Positions 24,101 through 34,890 are shown, counted from the stretch's first letter. The stretch: DNA of 64,000 nucleotides from Effrenium voratum (GCA_963377175.1 CAUJNA010003739.1:242677-306676), one strand, 5' to 3'. Notes: generated by a model from the letters alone, not told the origin. Program-made: numbers and translations.

Positions 24101-27100
24101 GTTTGGCAATGTTTGGCAGGTTTTGGTCTTTCGAGCAGCCCCTAGACCGGGCAGTCCTGCTGAATCCCAGGCATTGGGCGATGCCGCCAGCGTGCGCCAC
24201 GAGCGAACTTCGCCGTATGCCGAGCAGTCCCTGGGCTACGAACTGATTTGCGGAGATCGGAAACGTCTTTGTTTTGGAGGGTACCATGTGGGCGTGTCTT
24301 TCTTTGAGAGCATGTTGTTTTTTAATGATCATACAGGGAAACCAAAATCAAAATTACTTGTTTTACTTTTTCTGTTCTTTTCTTTTTTGTGGGGGGGGGT
24401 TCAGACACACCTATGTGTGCCCCTTTTGGAGCGGGGGGACTGCATGGAAAATACTCATGTTGGGGGTTCCCACACGTTTGGATGCTGGCAATGCGTGGAA
24501 CATTCCCGCAAGCCCTGCAAGAGGTACCCCTGAAGCAAAGCTATTCTGAGTATTTCGGCAGCCAATGTGATCGGCATAAGCAAGCTGCCTACCTCGCGAT
24601 TCGCCACAAGTTGCCACCCTGTCCAAAAGTTTCGTCCGCAAGCAGCGCCCAGCCCAAAACGCAAAACACGCGGGCTCCAGACACCCCGGCCTGCCATTGA
24701 ATGGGTTACATGGAGTATGTTGGGTTTGGAGATGACTCTAAGATAGTTTCCACCCAAAGAGTATACAGCCTCTGTATAGTCTAGTTAATATTGTTGACCC
24801 ATAGCAATCCACCACTGTTTATTAGTGGGGGGGTGTTCCCTCCAAAAGTGGTGATTCCCCACAGCCAGGGACAGTCCCATTGAACCTCAGTGACAGACCC
24901 GTGGGCAATCCCATTGAACCTCAGTGCCGGCCCAGCATAGGTGTCCTTTTGGGTTGTTGTTTTTTTTGGTAGAAAAATAATTAGATGGGTTTCGATTCCT
25001 GGTTTACCTGGTGGTTGAACCTGGGAAATCCATCTCATTTCCCCCTAAAAAGACGCCTATGCTCGCCAGGCTCTTCACAGCCGCCGACCTGGATAACTCC
25101 GGCGACCTGACGGTTCGGGAGCTTCGGGATCTCTTCCAGGCGGGATCTTTGGTGCACTTGGGATGAAAGGACTTTAACTTCTTGCCAACGAATTTGGGTT
25201 TTCCACTAAACGACTAAAAGTCAAACTTTTAGCAGGGCAGCAGAAAGCGACCGAGGGACGTCCATGGTGCCAAGCCGTGGAAGGCAGATGGGGTTCGGAC
25301 AACAGGCGATTCGTTGATCGTTGCTTAAGCGAGTCCGCCTTTCTTCCTCTAGGATCAGGCCTTTTTGTTGCGCCGTGGAGGAAGAACGCCGTGGATGATT
25401 CCGGTTCCATACCGTCAGGTTGCTGGGTTGAAGCAAGCGGAAACCGCGCGGCTCAGCCAGGGCGCCTCAGATGAGTTCCCGCAGCTGGAAGAGTACGCGA
25501 CCTATTTATCCGCAGTGGTGAATGACGAGGAGAATCCTCGGGTCAGCGCCATTGCCAACATCTTCGGGGAAGCGTTGGAGCGCCGGGTACTTAGTTGAAT
25601 TGCTGCTTAAAGGGATCGGGCACTTTAAAGTAAGTGGTTAAGCCTGGTTGTAACCCGCTTAGGAGACTTACAAGCATGATAAGTGGGTTACAACCGGGCT
25701 TTCTAACCACTTATTGAGTAACAATGCCCTTTAAGTGGATTGCTTGCCAAACACATTCTGCTGGATACCGCTCATGGCATTTGAGAATCTGACTTTTGCG
25801 ACTCAGGTGAGAGGCAGGCCTGGAAGAAGGCGAAAGCCTTGGTATCGCAGAGAGCATCTGACAGGACCAAGCAGAGGGGAAAGGAAAATGTGGAGCTCGA
25901 TTTCACAGAGTCCGACGTGAACTCGAACCAAGTCTTTGACCTCGAGGAGACCTGAGCGATGTTGCAGGTGTCTCATCAAATGGCGGGTCGAAGATCGGAA
26001 AACCAAATGAGCCACAATCAAAACCCGGGTAGATGAAGGTTAGTAAGGGGCAGTCCCAGCCAGAAATAGCCTTCTGAATTCTTTACATGGTTCTGGGTAG
26101 ACCATTTTAGTACCGGGTTTTGATTGTGACTCAAATGGAACCCTGGTAAATGGAAACATGGACTAAAACCTGCGGTTCCTTGGTGGTTCAATTGTGACCC
26201 ACACCCAAATAGGAACCAAATCGCACCCTGGTAAATGGAGCCAAAGACGAGCCCATCCCAAAGGTGAACACCCGCAAACCAAGTGTCAGGTTCCGGTTGC
26301 ATGGTTTGGATTGGTGGGAACTGGTGATTTGCAACCCTGGCTTCTTGTGGGTAGATGGGATTGAAACCACTCCCCGCCCTCCAAACCACCGGGCGATGAG
26401 CCACTTGGGAGGCTACTTCTTGCGGTTTTAGAGGGAAGTCAAAAGGAAGCCGCCATTTTGTTTGGTCCCGGGATTCCTAGAAAAGGAACCACGCACAATG
26501 CATACCCTCCTAACCTGGGTTTCCGCCAGAGGGTCCAATTGAAAGAACAAGACCCAGCAGCTTCCATGCTGGGCGGGAGTGCCACGTTTTTTGGTTTGGT
26601 TTCCTAATCCAACCCAAGGGGCACCGAGAGCTCCAGGAGTTCAAAGGTCTCTTGGAGCGCATCGATGCGAACCTGCAGCCCTTCCCACCCACCGCACAGG
26701 TGGCAGCGCAGCAAGGCGGCGCGATGCGATTTGACGAGTTGGGGGGGACAGCATGGCCAGAGGGTGCCCAGGGCTCGATTTTTCGGAGGGAGGATTCACA
26801 AAGGACGAGCACCTTTGTTTGGGGGGTTCCTCATTTCGGCTGTGGGTCAAAACCCATGGTACCATTTTGGGGGTAGGTGCACCACTCGTTTTAGTCTATT
26901 TTAGTGGGGATTGGCATATTCACTGGGGGACGATATGGATTTTGACCCATGGCCACATACCCAGCTGCCTCAAAAAAAGCACTAGCGATGGCTGCCACTG
27001 CGCTTGCAGCGCAGGCAAGTATTTGTCGGTGCTCTTCGACAAGGCGATTCTGGATGGCTCCATCGACAGCTTCACGGAAGTGGCCTCGTCCTCCGGGCCC

Positions 27101-30100
27101 TTCACGTATTTCCACAAGGGCTCGCTGGCTTACCTGGGAGGCCGGGGATCGGAAAGGCGACGGGCTGTAAAAAGATCCCATCCTGTCTGGGGAAAGCAAG
27201 GGGCAAACCAAAATTTTAGGGGGGTGCCCCTACTCTCCTTTGGTCCTTTGCGCACAAAATTCTCGCTAATGTTGACCCGGGAAAAGAAGTCCCTGGCCCC
27301 TCCAAAAGCTATCTGAACCCCCACTAAAAGGAATTGGACATGCCTTTATCAAAATCAACCAAGGGTTTCCACTTAAATCCGGGGTTCCCATAAAACCAAC
27401 CTGAAAGAAAACCCTCAAAAGCACAGACCGATCCAAATCCAGGCAACAGCTCATAGGGCCCAACTCTCCCTTCCACTAACCCTCCCATGAATCCGGGGTT
27501 CGAACTCGAGATGAATCAACAGGGGATGTTCCAGTTTACAGATCTATCGCTCTTGGCGGAAGCATTTCCCCTAATTATTCATCAGGTGGATTGAGGGGCT
27601 CCCATTCTGCAAATGGGTGCCTCATCCTTTTTTGCAGATTGGACTCCAAAAAATGGTGTTGTCCGGTGTTCCTCTTGGCGTCCCTTGAAAACCACAAAGA
27701 AAAAGGGGGGGGGCAATTCCCCACTTATCCGGGAGCAACAAACACCCACGCCCACACACACACACACACACAACACACGACAAGACAAGCGAGCTTCACC
27801 CCCCTCGGGTTTTTGTTCCTTTCCGCGGTCCTCCCAAAAAAAGAAGCAAAAGAAAAAAAAAAAAAACAGAAGAAAGACACACAGCGAACAAACAAAAAAA
27901 GAGGAGCTTCCTTCCCCTTTCCGGGCCCGGCGTGTTCTTTTTTGCTTCCCGCTACCTCGAGGCGGCTCGGCGGCCTTCGACCTGCCGGTGATCGGCCCGG
28001 TCACGGGCCCCGCCGCGGGGGTGGCCTGGAAGCTCTACGAGACCTCGGCCCAGCTCAGCGCCTCGGGAGAACTTCCATTGCTGAAATATATATATATATA
28101 TATTATGTATATATGTATATAGATATTTATGGGCTGCCGCCCTGTGCCGCCGACCCCTGGGGGGGTGGAAAGGCACCTGGCGAGTTTTCAGCTTGGTTCG
28201 CCTGCCGTGGCTTGAAGCAAATCCCTTTCCCAAGCCCAGATGCGTTTTCTACGGGACTAAAGACTAGGGAGTCTTCCGACCTGAAAGGGCATGAGTATAA
28301 CATGCCACCCTCCGTGTGGGCGATTTCCCGAAAGAGATGTTTCGACCGCGCCATCCCGTGCAGCGACGAGGTGCAAGCGGATCGGAAGAGGGAATGCTCT
28401 GTGCTAAAAGTTGCCTGAGTCTACGCGGCTGGCTTGTGACTGCGAGCGGATCGGAAGAGCGAATGCTCTGTGCTAAAAGTTGCCTGAGTCTACGCGGCTG
28501 GCTTGTGACTGCGAGCGGATCGGAAGAGGAAATGCTCTGTGCTAAAAGTTGCTTGAGTCTACGCGGCTGGCTTGTGACTGCAAGCCGATCGGAAGAGCGA
28601 ATGCTCTGTGCTAAAAGTTGCCTGAGTCTACGCGGCTGGCTTGTGACTGCGAGCGGATCGGAAGAGGAAATGCTCTGTGCTAAAAGTTGCTTGAGTCTAC
28701 GCGGCTGGCTTGTGACTGCAAGCCGATCGGAAGAGCGAATGCTCTGTGCTAAAAGTTGCCTGAGTCTACGCGGCTGGCTTGTGACTGCGAGCGGATCGGA
28801 AGAGGAAATGCTCTGTGCTAAAAGTTGCTTGAGTCTACGCGGCTGGCTTGTGACTGCAAGCCGATCGGAAGAGCGAATGCTCTGTGCTAAAAGTTGCCTG
28901 AGTCTACGCGGCTGGCTTGTGACTGCGAGCGGATCGGAAGAGGAAATGCTCTGTGCTAAAAGTTGCCTCTACGCGGCTGGCTTGTGGAATGAATAGCTGT
29001 GCTGGAAGTTGCCTGTGGGTGCTCTGTGCTAAAAGTCTACGCGGCTGGCTTGTGACTGCAAGCTGGTCGGAAGAGGGAATGCTCTGTGCTAAAAGTTGCC
29101 TGGGTCTGCGCGGCTGGCCTGTGACTGCAAGCTGATCGGAAGAGGAAATGCGCTGTGCCAAAAGTTGCCTGTGTCTACGCGGCTGGCTTGTGACTTGTCA
29201 CTGCAAGCTGATCGGAAGAGGGAATGTGTTGTGTTAAAAGTTGCCTGAGTCTACGCGGCTGGCTTGTGACGGCAAGCTGATCGGAAGAGGGAACGCTCTG
29301 TGCTAAAAGTTGCTTGAGTCTACGCGGCTGGCTTGTGACTGCAAGCTGATCGGAAGAGGGAATGCTCTGTGCTAAAAGTTGCCTGAGTCTACGCGGCTGG
29401 CTTGTGACTGCAAGCCGATCGGAAGAGCGAATGCTCTGTGCTAAAAGTGGCCTGAGTCTACGCGGCTGGCTTGTGACTGCGAGCGGATCGGAAGAGGAAA
29501 TGCTCTGTGCTAAAAGTTGCCTGAGTCTACGCGGCTGGCTTGTGACTGCAAGCGGATCGGAAGAGGAAACGCTCTGTGCTAAAAGTTGCCTGAGTCTACG
29601 CGGCTGGCTTGTGACTGCAAGCCGATCGGAAGAGCGAATGCTCTGTGCTAAAAGTGGCCTGAGTCTACGCGGCCGGTTTGTGCTGTTTTTTTTTCGAAGC
29701 GCGGCGGCAGCACCCCTTTTTTTGGGAAACGCCTGTCGGTTTAAGCCATCTTAGTGTTTTTCAATACGTGGTAGTAGCAGCTGTTTCTTTTGTCGACATG
29801 TGGCAGTACCCATGTTTTGGGAAGCGCCTTTCGGCTTAACTCATGTCAGTGTTTTTTGAAGACGTGGTAGTAGCAAGTGTTTTTTTCGACATCTAGCAGC
29901 ACCCATCTTTTGGGAAGCGCCTTTCGGCCTAAAGTACGTGTTTTCTGTTTCCAGACGTGGCAGCACCCATTTTGATACATATTCAATATAATATAATATA
30001 AAATGAGATTACATGGTAACGGTTACAGGCACAATTTTTGTTACAGACACACGTATCATCGCAGCATCCTCTGCATTACCAAAGCTGCCGCATCCCCTGC

Positions 30101-32579
30101 ATTACCAATGCTGCAGAAGCAGAGATCATGATGATCATACGGATAACGATGATAAGGATAACAATCACGATGACGATGATGAAGGCGATGACTGTGATGA
30201 CAATCATCATGAAGATGATAAGGGTGATGACTCTTATGATAACTATCATCGCAGCATCCCCTGCATTACCAAAGCTACGGATAACTGTCATGATAACTAT
30301 CATCGTAGCACCCTCTGCGTTACCAAGGGTGCCTAGCGCCACATTTGAAATCATGATGACGATGATGACTATAGAAGTAGAAGAAAGAGATGATGATGGC
30401 AAGGATGATGACGATGATGATGGTGATAACTATGATGACAATCATGATGACGATGATGACGGTGATAGCTATGATGACAATCATCATGAAGATGATAAGG
30501 ATGATGACTGTTATGATAAATATCATCGTAGCATCCTCCGCATTACCAGAGCTGCGGATGACGGTTATGATCACTATCATCGTAGCATCCTCTGCATTAC
30601 CAAGGGTGCCTAACACCACATTTGAATCTATAGAAGAAAGACATGATGATGACAATCATGATGACGATGATGACGGTGATGACTATGATGAAAATCATCA
30701 TGAAGATGATAAGGATGATGACTCTTATGATAACTATCATCGTAGCATCCTTTGCATTGCCAAAGCTGCGGATGGCTGTCATGATAACTATCATCGCAGC
30801 ATCCTCTGCACTACCAAGGGTGCCCAACGCCACATGTGAAATGTATAGAAGAAAGAGATGATGCTGATAATCATGATGACGATGATGACGGTGATGACTA
30901 TGATGACAATCATCATGAAGATGATAAGGATGATGACTCTTATGATAACTATCATCGTAGCATCCTCTGCAGTACCAAAGCTGCGGATGACTGTCATGAT
31001 AACTATCATCGTAGCATCCTCTGCATTACCAAGGGTGCCTAACGCCACATTTGAAATGTATAAAAGAAAGAGATGATACGACGATGACAATCATGATGAC
31101 GATGATGAAGGCGATGACTATGATGACAATCATCATGAAGATGATAAGGATGATGACTCTTATGATGACTATCATCGTAGCATCCTCTGCAGTACCAAAG
31201 CTGCGGATGACTGTCATGATAACTATCATCGTAGCATCCTCTGCATTACCAAGGGTGCCTAACGCCACATTTGGAAGTATAGAAGAAAGAGATGACGAGG
31301 ACAATCATGATGACGATGATGAAGGCGATGACTATGATGACAATCATCATGAAGATGATAAGGATGATGACTCTTATGATGACTATCATCGTAGCATCCT
31401 CTGCAGTACCAAAGCTGCGGATGACTGTCATGATAACTATCATCGTAGCATCCTCTGCATTACCAAGGGTGCCTAACGCCACATTTGGAATGTATAGAAG
31501 AAAGAGATGATGAGGACAATCATGATGACGATGATGAAGGCGATGACTATGATGACAATCATCATGAAGATGATAAGGATGATGACTCTTATGAGAACTA
31601 TCATCGTAGCATCCTCTGCATTACCAGAGCTGCGGATGACTGTCATGATAACTATCATCGCAGCATCCTCTGCATTACCAAGGGTGCCTAACGCCACATT
31701 TGGAATGTATAGAAGAAAGAGATGACGATGACAATCATGATGACGATGATGAAGGCGATGACTATGATGACAATCATCATGAAGATGATAAGGATGATGA
31801 CTCTTATGATAACTATCATCGTAGCATCCTCTGCAGTGCCAAAGCTGCGGATGACTGTCATGATAACTATCATCGTAGCATCCTCTGCATTACCAAGGGT
31901 GCCTAACGCCACATTTGAAATGTATAGAAGAAAGAGATGATGAGGACAATCATGATGACGATGATAAAGATGATGACTATGATGACAATCATCATGAAGA
32001 TGATAAGGATGATGACTCTTATGATAACTATCATCGGAGCATCATCTGCATTACCAGAGCTGCGGATGACGGTTATGATAACTGGAGAGTGGAACCTTTG
32101 GGGTCCCCGATAAGACGTCCGACGCTTCACTTACAAGCGGCATGTTGTTTCCTTTCGTCGATCAGATGCTGTAAGTCAGCACCCCTGAAGAGCTGTTGCA
32201 TGTTGGGCGCTCACTAGATTTTGAGTAAATCTCCCAAGTCTCGGGAACATTCGCTTTGACCATGTCTCATATTACATGATGGTCAAAAGACCCCTTTGGG
32301 GGTCAAAAGGGATGGCCATCCACCTAGTAACAAGGATGCTTAATACTTAGTCGCCATTATTGGACCATTAAAATGGTTCGATTCTTAATATTTAGTAACC
32401 ATTATAATGGTTCCAACTAAGGGAGCCATGACCATAGGCAATTTTTTCAGGAGTTCGGACCATGCCACAGACCTGCGTTGCTTTTTCTGGGACCCTCAGG
32501 CTGGAAGAACCGCGCCTTGGTTGGCCTGGATTGGCTTCGCGGCGAAGTCTTCGGCCGGGACACCTCGAGGATCGCGTAG
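13840..32579 (+). CDS. NDH2: Type II (alternative) NADH dehydrogenase with EF-hand, NDB-like, 24 exons
   Basis: Predicted single-subunit, non-proton-pumping NADH:quinone oxidoreductase. Exons: 13840-13977, 14309-14466, 14580-14667, 14757-14779, 15029-15116, 15627-15689, 16522-16560, 16721-16822, 17010-17041, 17597-17635, 17934-17948, 18972-19064, 19864-19928, 20255-20323, 20514-20603, 23371-23448, 23673-23746, 24171-24226, 25070-25139, 25434-25586, 26619-26715, 27015-27140, 27962-28057, 32500-32579. They sum to 1932 nt, 643 codons plus stop, with all phases compatible. Motifs in order: FAD site VVLGTGWGS (~102-110), VSPRNFFLYTPLLP, second nucleotide site VVVGGGPTGVE (~262-272), VVWAAGIK, LGDAA, EF-hand loop DLDNSGDLTVRE (443-454), PTAQVAAQQG (~535-544), YFHKGSLAYLGG, and C-terminal VFGRDTSRIA. 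This order, with the EF-hand between the LGD(C)A and TAQVAAQQG motifs, is that of plant NDB enzymes. The Ala-rich N-terminal ~95 residues may be a mitochondrial presequence. The ends of exons 6, 12 and 20 and the start of exon 20 are the least certain; the 5' end and any trans-splice site are not proven. Confidence 0.92.
14144..14252 (+). repeat. TGGAA pentanucleotide satellite, in NDH2 intron 1
   Basis: Runs of ATGGAATGGAATGGAATGG broken by GGGATTTGC. Confidence 0.95.
15872..15956. repeat. Family G inverted repeat around TTGGTGGTTTGG, in NDH2 intron 6
   Basis: TATTGGTGGTTTGG pairs with CCCCAAACCACTCTA across about 70 bp. Related pairs occur at 21766-21835, 57608-57695 (sirtuin intron 3), and single ends near 26380 and 39915. 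Confidence 0.5.
15966..16092 (+). repeat. Family J repeat (copy 1), in NDH2 intron 6
   Basis: TTGCTTAAGAATAT ... CCTTGTTGGTTTTAAAAGGA ... TTTATCGCTACTG ... AGGGGTCTTAACCAAATGGA is repeated in NDH2 intron 11. Confidence 0.75.
16269..16392 (+). mobile_element. Family C-related inverted-repeat element, in NDH2 intron 6
   Basis: CCATAGGTTGCCTTTTGGCC pairs with GGCCACCTATGG, with an inner pair AAATAGATGG / CCATCTATTT. It looks like a diverged relative of family C. Confidence 0.5.
17099..17222 (+). mobile_element. Family A element (copy 4), within NDH2 intron 9
   Basis: Complete copy inside the intron between NDH2 exons 9 and 10, starting 57 bp after the donor. The rest of the intron is unrelated, so the element is not the whole intron. 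Confidence 0.85.
17998..18139 (+). repeat. Family J repeat (copy 2), in NDH2 intron 11
   Basis: Same blocks as copy 1 (TTGCTTAAGAATAT, CCTTGTTGGTTTTAAAAGGA, TTTATCACTACTG, AGGGGTCTTAACCAAATGGA) with a longer AT-rich middle. Two copies within one gene suggest intron-to-intron spread. Confidence 0.75.
19101..19207 (+). mobile_element. Family C element (copy 2), in NDH2 intron 12
   Basis: Diverged copy with GGTGTCCTTTTTAGG at one end and CCAAAAGGCCACCTAGG at the other, plus the internal AAAAATAGATGG / CCATCTATTTTT pair. Confidence 0.7.
19573..19624 (+). repeat. GA dinucleotide repeat, in NDH2 intron 12
   Basis: Uninterrupted GA run except for one AAATA interruption. Confidence 0.95.
20825..21104 (+). 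repeat. TCCTCCCCA 9-bp array followed by CT repeat, in NDH2 intron 15
   Basis: About 26 near-identical 9-bp units, then about 22 CT units. The SPSSPSSPS, ILPILPILP and HPPHPPHPP readings and the reverse GWGGWGG/RMGRMG readings all come from this array; none is called as a gene. Strong purine/pyrimidine strand asymmetry suggests triplex or H-DNA potential. Confidence 0.97.
24935..25062 (+). mobile_element. Family C element (copy 3), abutting NDH2 exon 19
   Basis: GCATAGGTGTCCTTTTGGG and CTAAAAAGACGCCTATGC are inverted ends. The element finishes 7 bp before the EF-hand exon, so its right flank supplies the sequence leading to the splice acceptor CTCGCCAG|G. Confidence 0.85.
25150..25260 (+). 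repeat. Family F dispersed repeat (copy 2), in NDH2 intron 19
   Basis: Same order of blocks as copy 1, starting just after the intron 19 donor. The hairpin CTAAAAGTCAAACTTTTAG is better preserved here. A related perfect 27-nt hairpin (CCAGCAAAAAGTT G AACTTTTTGCTGG) lies in NDH2 intron 2 at 14533-14560. Confidence 0.75.
25615..25735. repeat. Family H long inverted repeat, in NDH2 intron 20
   Basis: GGGCACTTTAAAGTAAGTGG and GTTAAGCCTGGTTGTAACCC are mirrored by GGGTTACAACCGGGCTTTC and AACCACTTATTGAGTAACAA then TGCCCTTTAAG. The two arms of about 45-50 bp would form a strong stem-loop. A partial copy (AAGTGGGTTATAACCGGGCT) lies near 42225-42280. Confidence 0.75.
26838..26954 (+). mobile_element. 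Family A element (copy 5), within NDH2 intron 21
   Basis: Complete copy lying between exons 21 and 22 of NDH2, in the same orientation as transcription. Confidence 0.85.
28377..29680 (+). repeat. 69-bp tandem array, in NDH2 intron 23
   Basis: About 18-19 units of 69 bp containing GCTCTGTGCTAAAAGTTGCC and CTACGCGGCTGGCTTGTGAC. Two variants alternate in the first half (GCGAGCGGATCGGAAGAGGAAA and CAAGCCGATCGGAAGAGCGAA), giving a 138-bp higher-order period. Because 69 is a multiple of three, 226- and 130-codon open frames result, each unit reading ...MLCAKSCLSLRGWLVTA.... The position inside an intron argues against a gene. Confidence 0.95.
30030..32085 (+). repeat. ~215-bp tandem array with acidic and hydrophobic open frames, in NDH2 intron 23
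   Basis: Eight to nine units; the motif AACGCCACATTTG recurs at spacings of 214-220 bp. Each unit carries GATGATGAC-rich sequence, TATCATCGTAGCATCCTCTG twice, and GAAGAAAGAGATGA. One frame gives a 68-residue Asp/His-rich ORF (DDNHHEDDKDDDSYDNYHRS) per unit, another a Met/Ile-rich 72-residue ORF. Both restart every unit and are repeat-derived. Confidence 0.93.
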
Positions 32580-32985
32580 CAGCGTAGGTCGCGACGCCAG
32601 ACACCTCACACGAAGGGCAGAACATATGACCGGCAGGAAGGTGTGCAGAGCCCGCTTTATGGAAGATTAGCGAGAATGGTCTGATTCTTCAGGCAGTTGT
32701 TTTGGTTTGTTTAAATTTGTAAGCAGAAGCAATGTTGATGTGCCCTTCAGTCAGCTGTATTCAAAAGTTCGGCACGTTGCTTGCAGAGGTCGATTTAAGT
32801 TGAATTCTTAACGCCTTGGTGCACAAGTGTGCATCACTTGCACGGCGGGAAGGCTTGTGTCTGAAATATGCGGCTTTTCTGCTCGCTGTTTTTTTCGAGC
32901 ACCGCACGTCAACCAGCTCAGCCAGGCAGAGAGAAGCCGTCTCTTGAGACGAGATGTTCGACACGAATGAGACATGTGAAGAATA

Positions 32986-33078
32986 TCTAGGTCCCCCAGT
33001 AATGCCTTTCACCAACTTTTTTGGGGGAGGGTTCCTCTACTAAAATAGACTACAGCAAGAAGGGTGCCCTTATTCTAT
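32986..33078 (+). mobile_element. Family D element (copy 2), truncated
   Basis: CTAGGTCCCCCAGTAATG ... GGGGAGGGTTCCTCTACTAA ... GTGCCCTTATTCTAT; the terminal CTACTGGAGGACC is missing. It lies about 400 bp after the NDH2 stop. Confidence 0.7.
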
Positions 33079-34373
33079 ATGATGACAACAGTTATCGCGC
33101 AAGAGGTTAAGCAGCTTTGTCGACAATGTGATCTTAATCGGGGAGGATACGGCCCAAAACCACACAAAGAACAAAACCACGGGGTTTACCCAACTTTTCC
33201 ATGTGCTGGACACCCAAGATTTTTTTGCCACGGATCCCCTTGCTTGCTTTGCATGCGTGTTTATGTCTGTGTGCGATTTGATCCCTATTCCCAATGAACG
33301 GATTGCACTTTCCAGGCAGTCGTGGCTGTCTCCCAGAGCCAAGCTCAGACAATCAGATTCCATCGTCTTGATGTCTTGCATCAAAGTCTCAGAGTCCCAG
33401 ATTTGAGGGCTCGAGTATCAGAGACGAGCGGGGCCTTGCCGTAGTGAGCTGGTTATTCATTCACTATGCTGCGCATACTGCGCTTTTCATCCTTTGCGGT
33501 CTGCGGCAGTCCATGCCAACGAACAGAATATTTTTCGGCTGCCGGGAGAAACGAGTGCGTGCTCGGGAGGGAAGGCAGCGGGGACAAGTGGAAAGGCAGC
33601 GCACGTCATAGAGCAACCACAACCATGGCGGCTTGTCTCTAAAGAATAGAGAGCCCCAAAATGAGGTGATGTCTCTTGCTTTCCCTCAACGACTCCAAAA
33701 AGAATAGACCGCAAAAAAGTACAATGTGAGTTCCTTCAGGTTGGCTTTTGTTGCTCAACTGTCAGCAGCTTTTCCTAGACACCTGCAGGCAGCCAACTCT
33801 TGAGTTTGATCATCCAGCTTCCTTGCCACTCTCAAGTGCCAACTGCTCCCAAGGCAGATGCTGTCCTGGCTGCGTTTGGGCCGCCATGGCTTCCGCACAA
33901 CTGTGGGGCTGCTTACTCGCTTTGAGTCCGCTTGTCCTGAAGCTTGTCGCGAATTGGCTCGGATCGACACCTTGCATTTCTGCTTACTATATTGTTCTGC
34001 ATGATGCTGTACTCGGTGGTGACAGCCTGGGCCATTGTCTCTGCAAATGCCAACCATGTGTGTGTGTGCGCGCACACACTCAAGAAGGGCCTCCCCTGAA
34101 TATGAGCACGCCACTATTGTGAGCAAGGTTGTATTGAACACAACGCCATTAATTTTAAACGGGAACCTGCAAAATGGTTGCTGGACATAGATCTCCAGAT
34201 CAATTCAAGTAAGTGATGTCCACAGGGTGCCCAACCGAAATTCATGCTCAAATCTCAGGGCTTCAATCTCCATTTTTTGACTTTTGTCCTGCCTGAGACC
34301 CGCACATTTCACTTGGACAAAGGTCACGCAGGTGAGCGAGGCGTTGGTTGCAGCGAACTCAGCATAGTCATAG

Positions 34374-34890
34374 AGAGAGAGAGAGAATGAGAGAAAAAGA
34401 GAGAGAGAGAGAGAGAGAAAATGAGTGAGTGAGTGAGTGAGTGAGTGAGTGAGTGAGTGAGTGAGTGAGTGAGTGAGTGAGTGAGTGAGTGAGTGAGTGA
34501 GTGAGTGAGTGAGTGAGTGAGTGAGTGAGTGAGTGAGTGAGTGAGTGAGTGAGTGAGTGAGTGAGTGAGTGAGTGAGTGAGTGAGTGAGTGAGTGAGTGA
34601 GTGAGTGAGTGAGTGAGTGAGTGAGTGAGTGAGTGAGTGAGTGAGTGAGTGAGTGAGTGAGTGAGTGAGTGAGTGAGTCATTCAGTCAGTCAGTCAGTCA
34701 GTCAGTCAGTCAGTCAGTCAGTCAGTGAGTCAGTGAGTGAGTCAGTGAGTGAGTGAGTGAGTGGGAGGGTGGGTGGGTGGGTGGGTGGGTGGGTCGGTGG
34801 GTGGGTGGGTGGGTGGGTGGGTGAGTGAGTGAGTGGAGTGAGTGAGGAAGAGACAGAGAGAGCGACAGAGAGAGAGAGAGAGAGAAGAAC
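34374..34890 (+). repeat. GAGT tetranucleotide array with GTCA and GTGG variants
   Basis: Short GA runs, then about 62 GTGA units (34424-34678), about 13 CAGT units, mixed GTGA/GTCA, and about 14 GTGG units. Confidence 0.97.

Noticed and set aside
25063..25160. Separate EF-hand (calmodulin-like) gene
   Set aside because: Phase and motif order place the EF-hand exon inside NDH2, exactly where NDB enzymes carry it.
25385..25432. Possible second EF-hand (VDDSGSIPSG)
   Set aside because: Position 1 of the loop is not acidic, the frame differs from the adjoining exon, and it falls in the inferred intron.
27500..27530. B-box-like GGGGTTCGAACTCGAG
   Set aside because: No A box or tRNA fold upstream at the right distance.
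28377..29680. CRISPR-like regular repetition
   Set aside because: Units are head-to-tail without unique spacers, in eukaryotic intronic DNA; it is a satellite.
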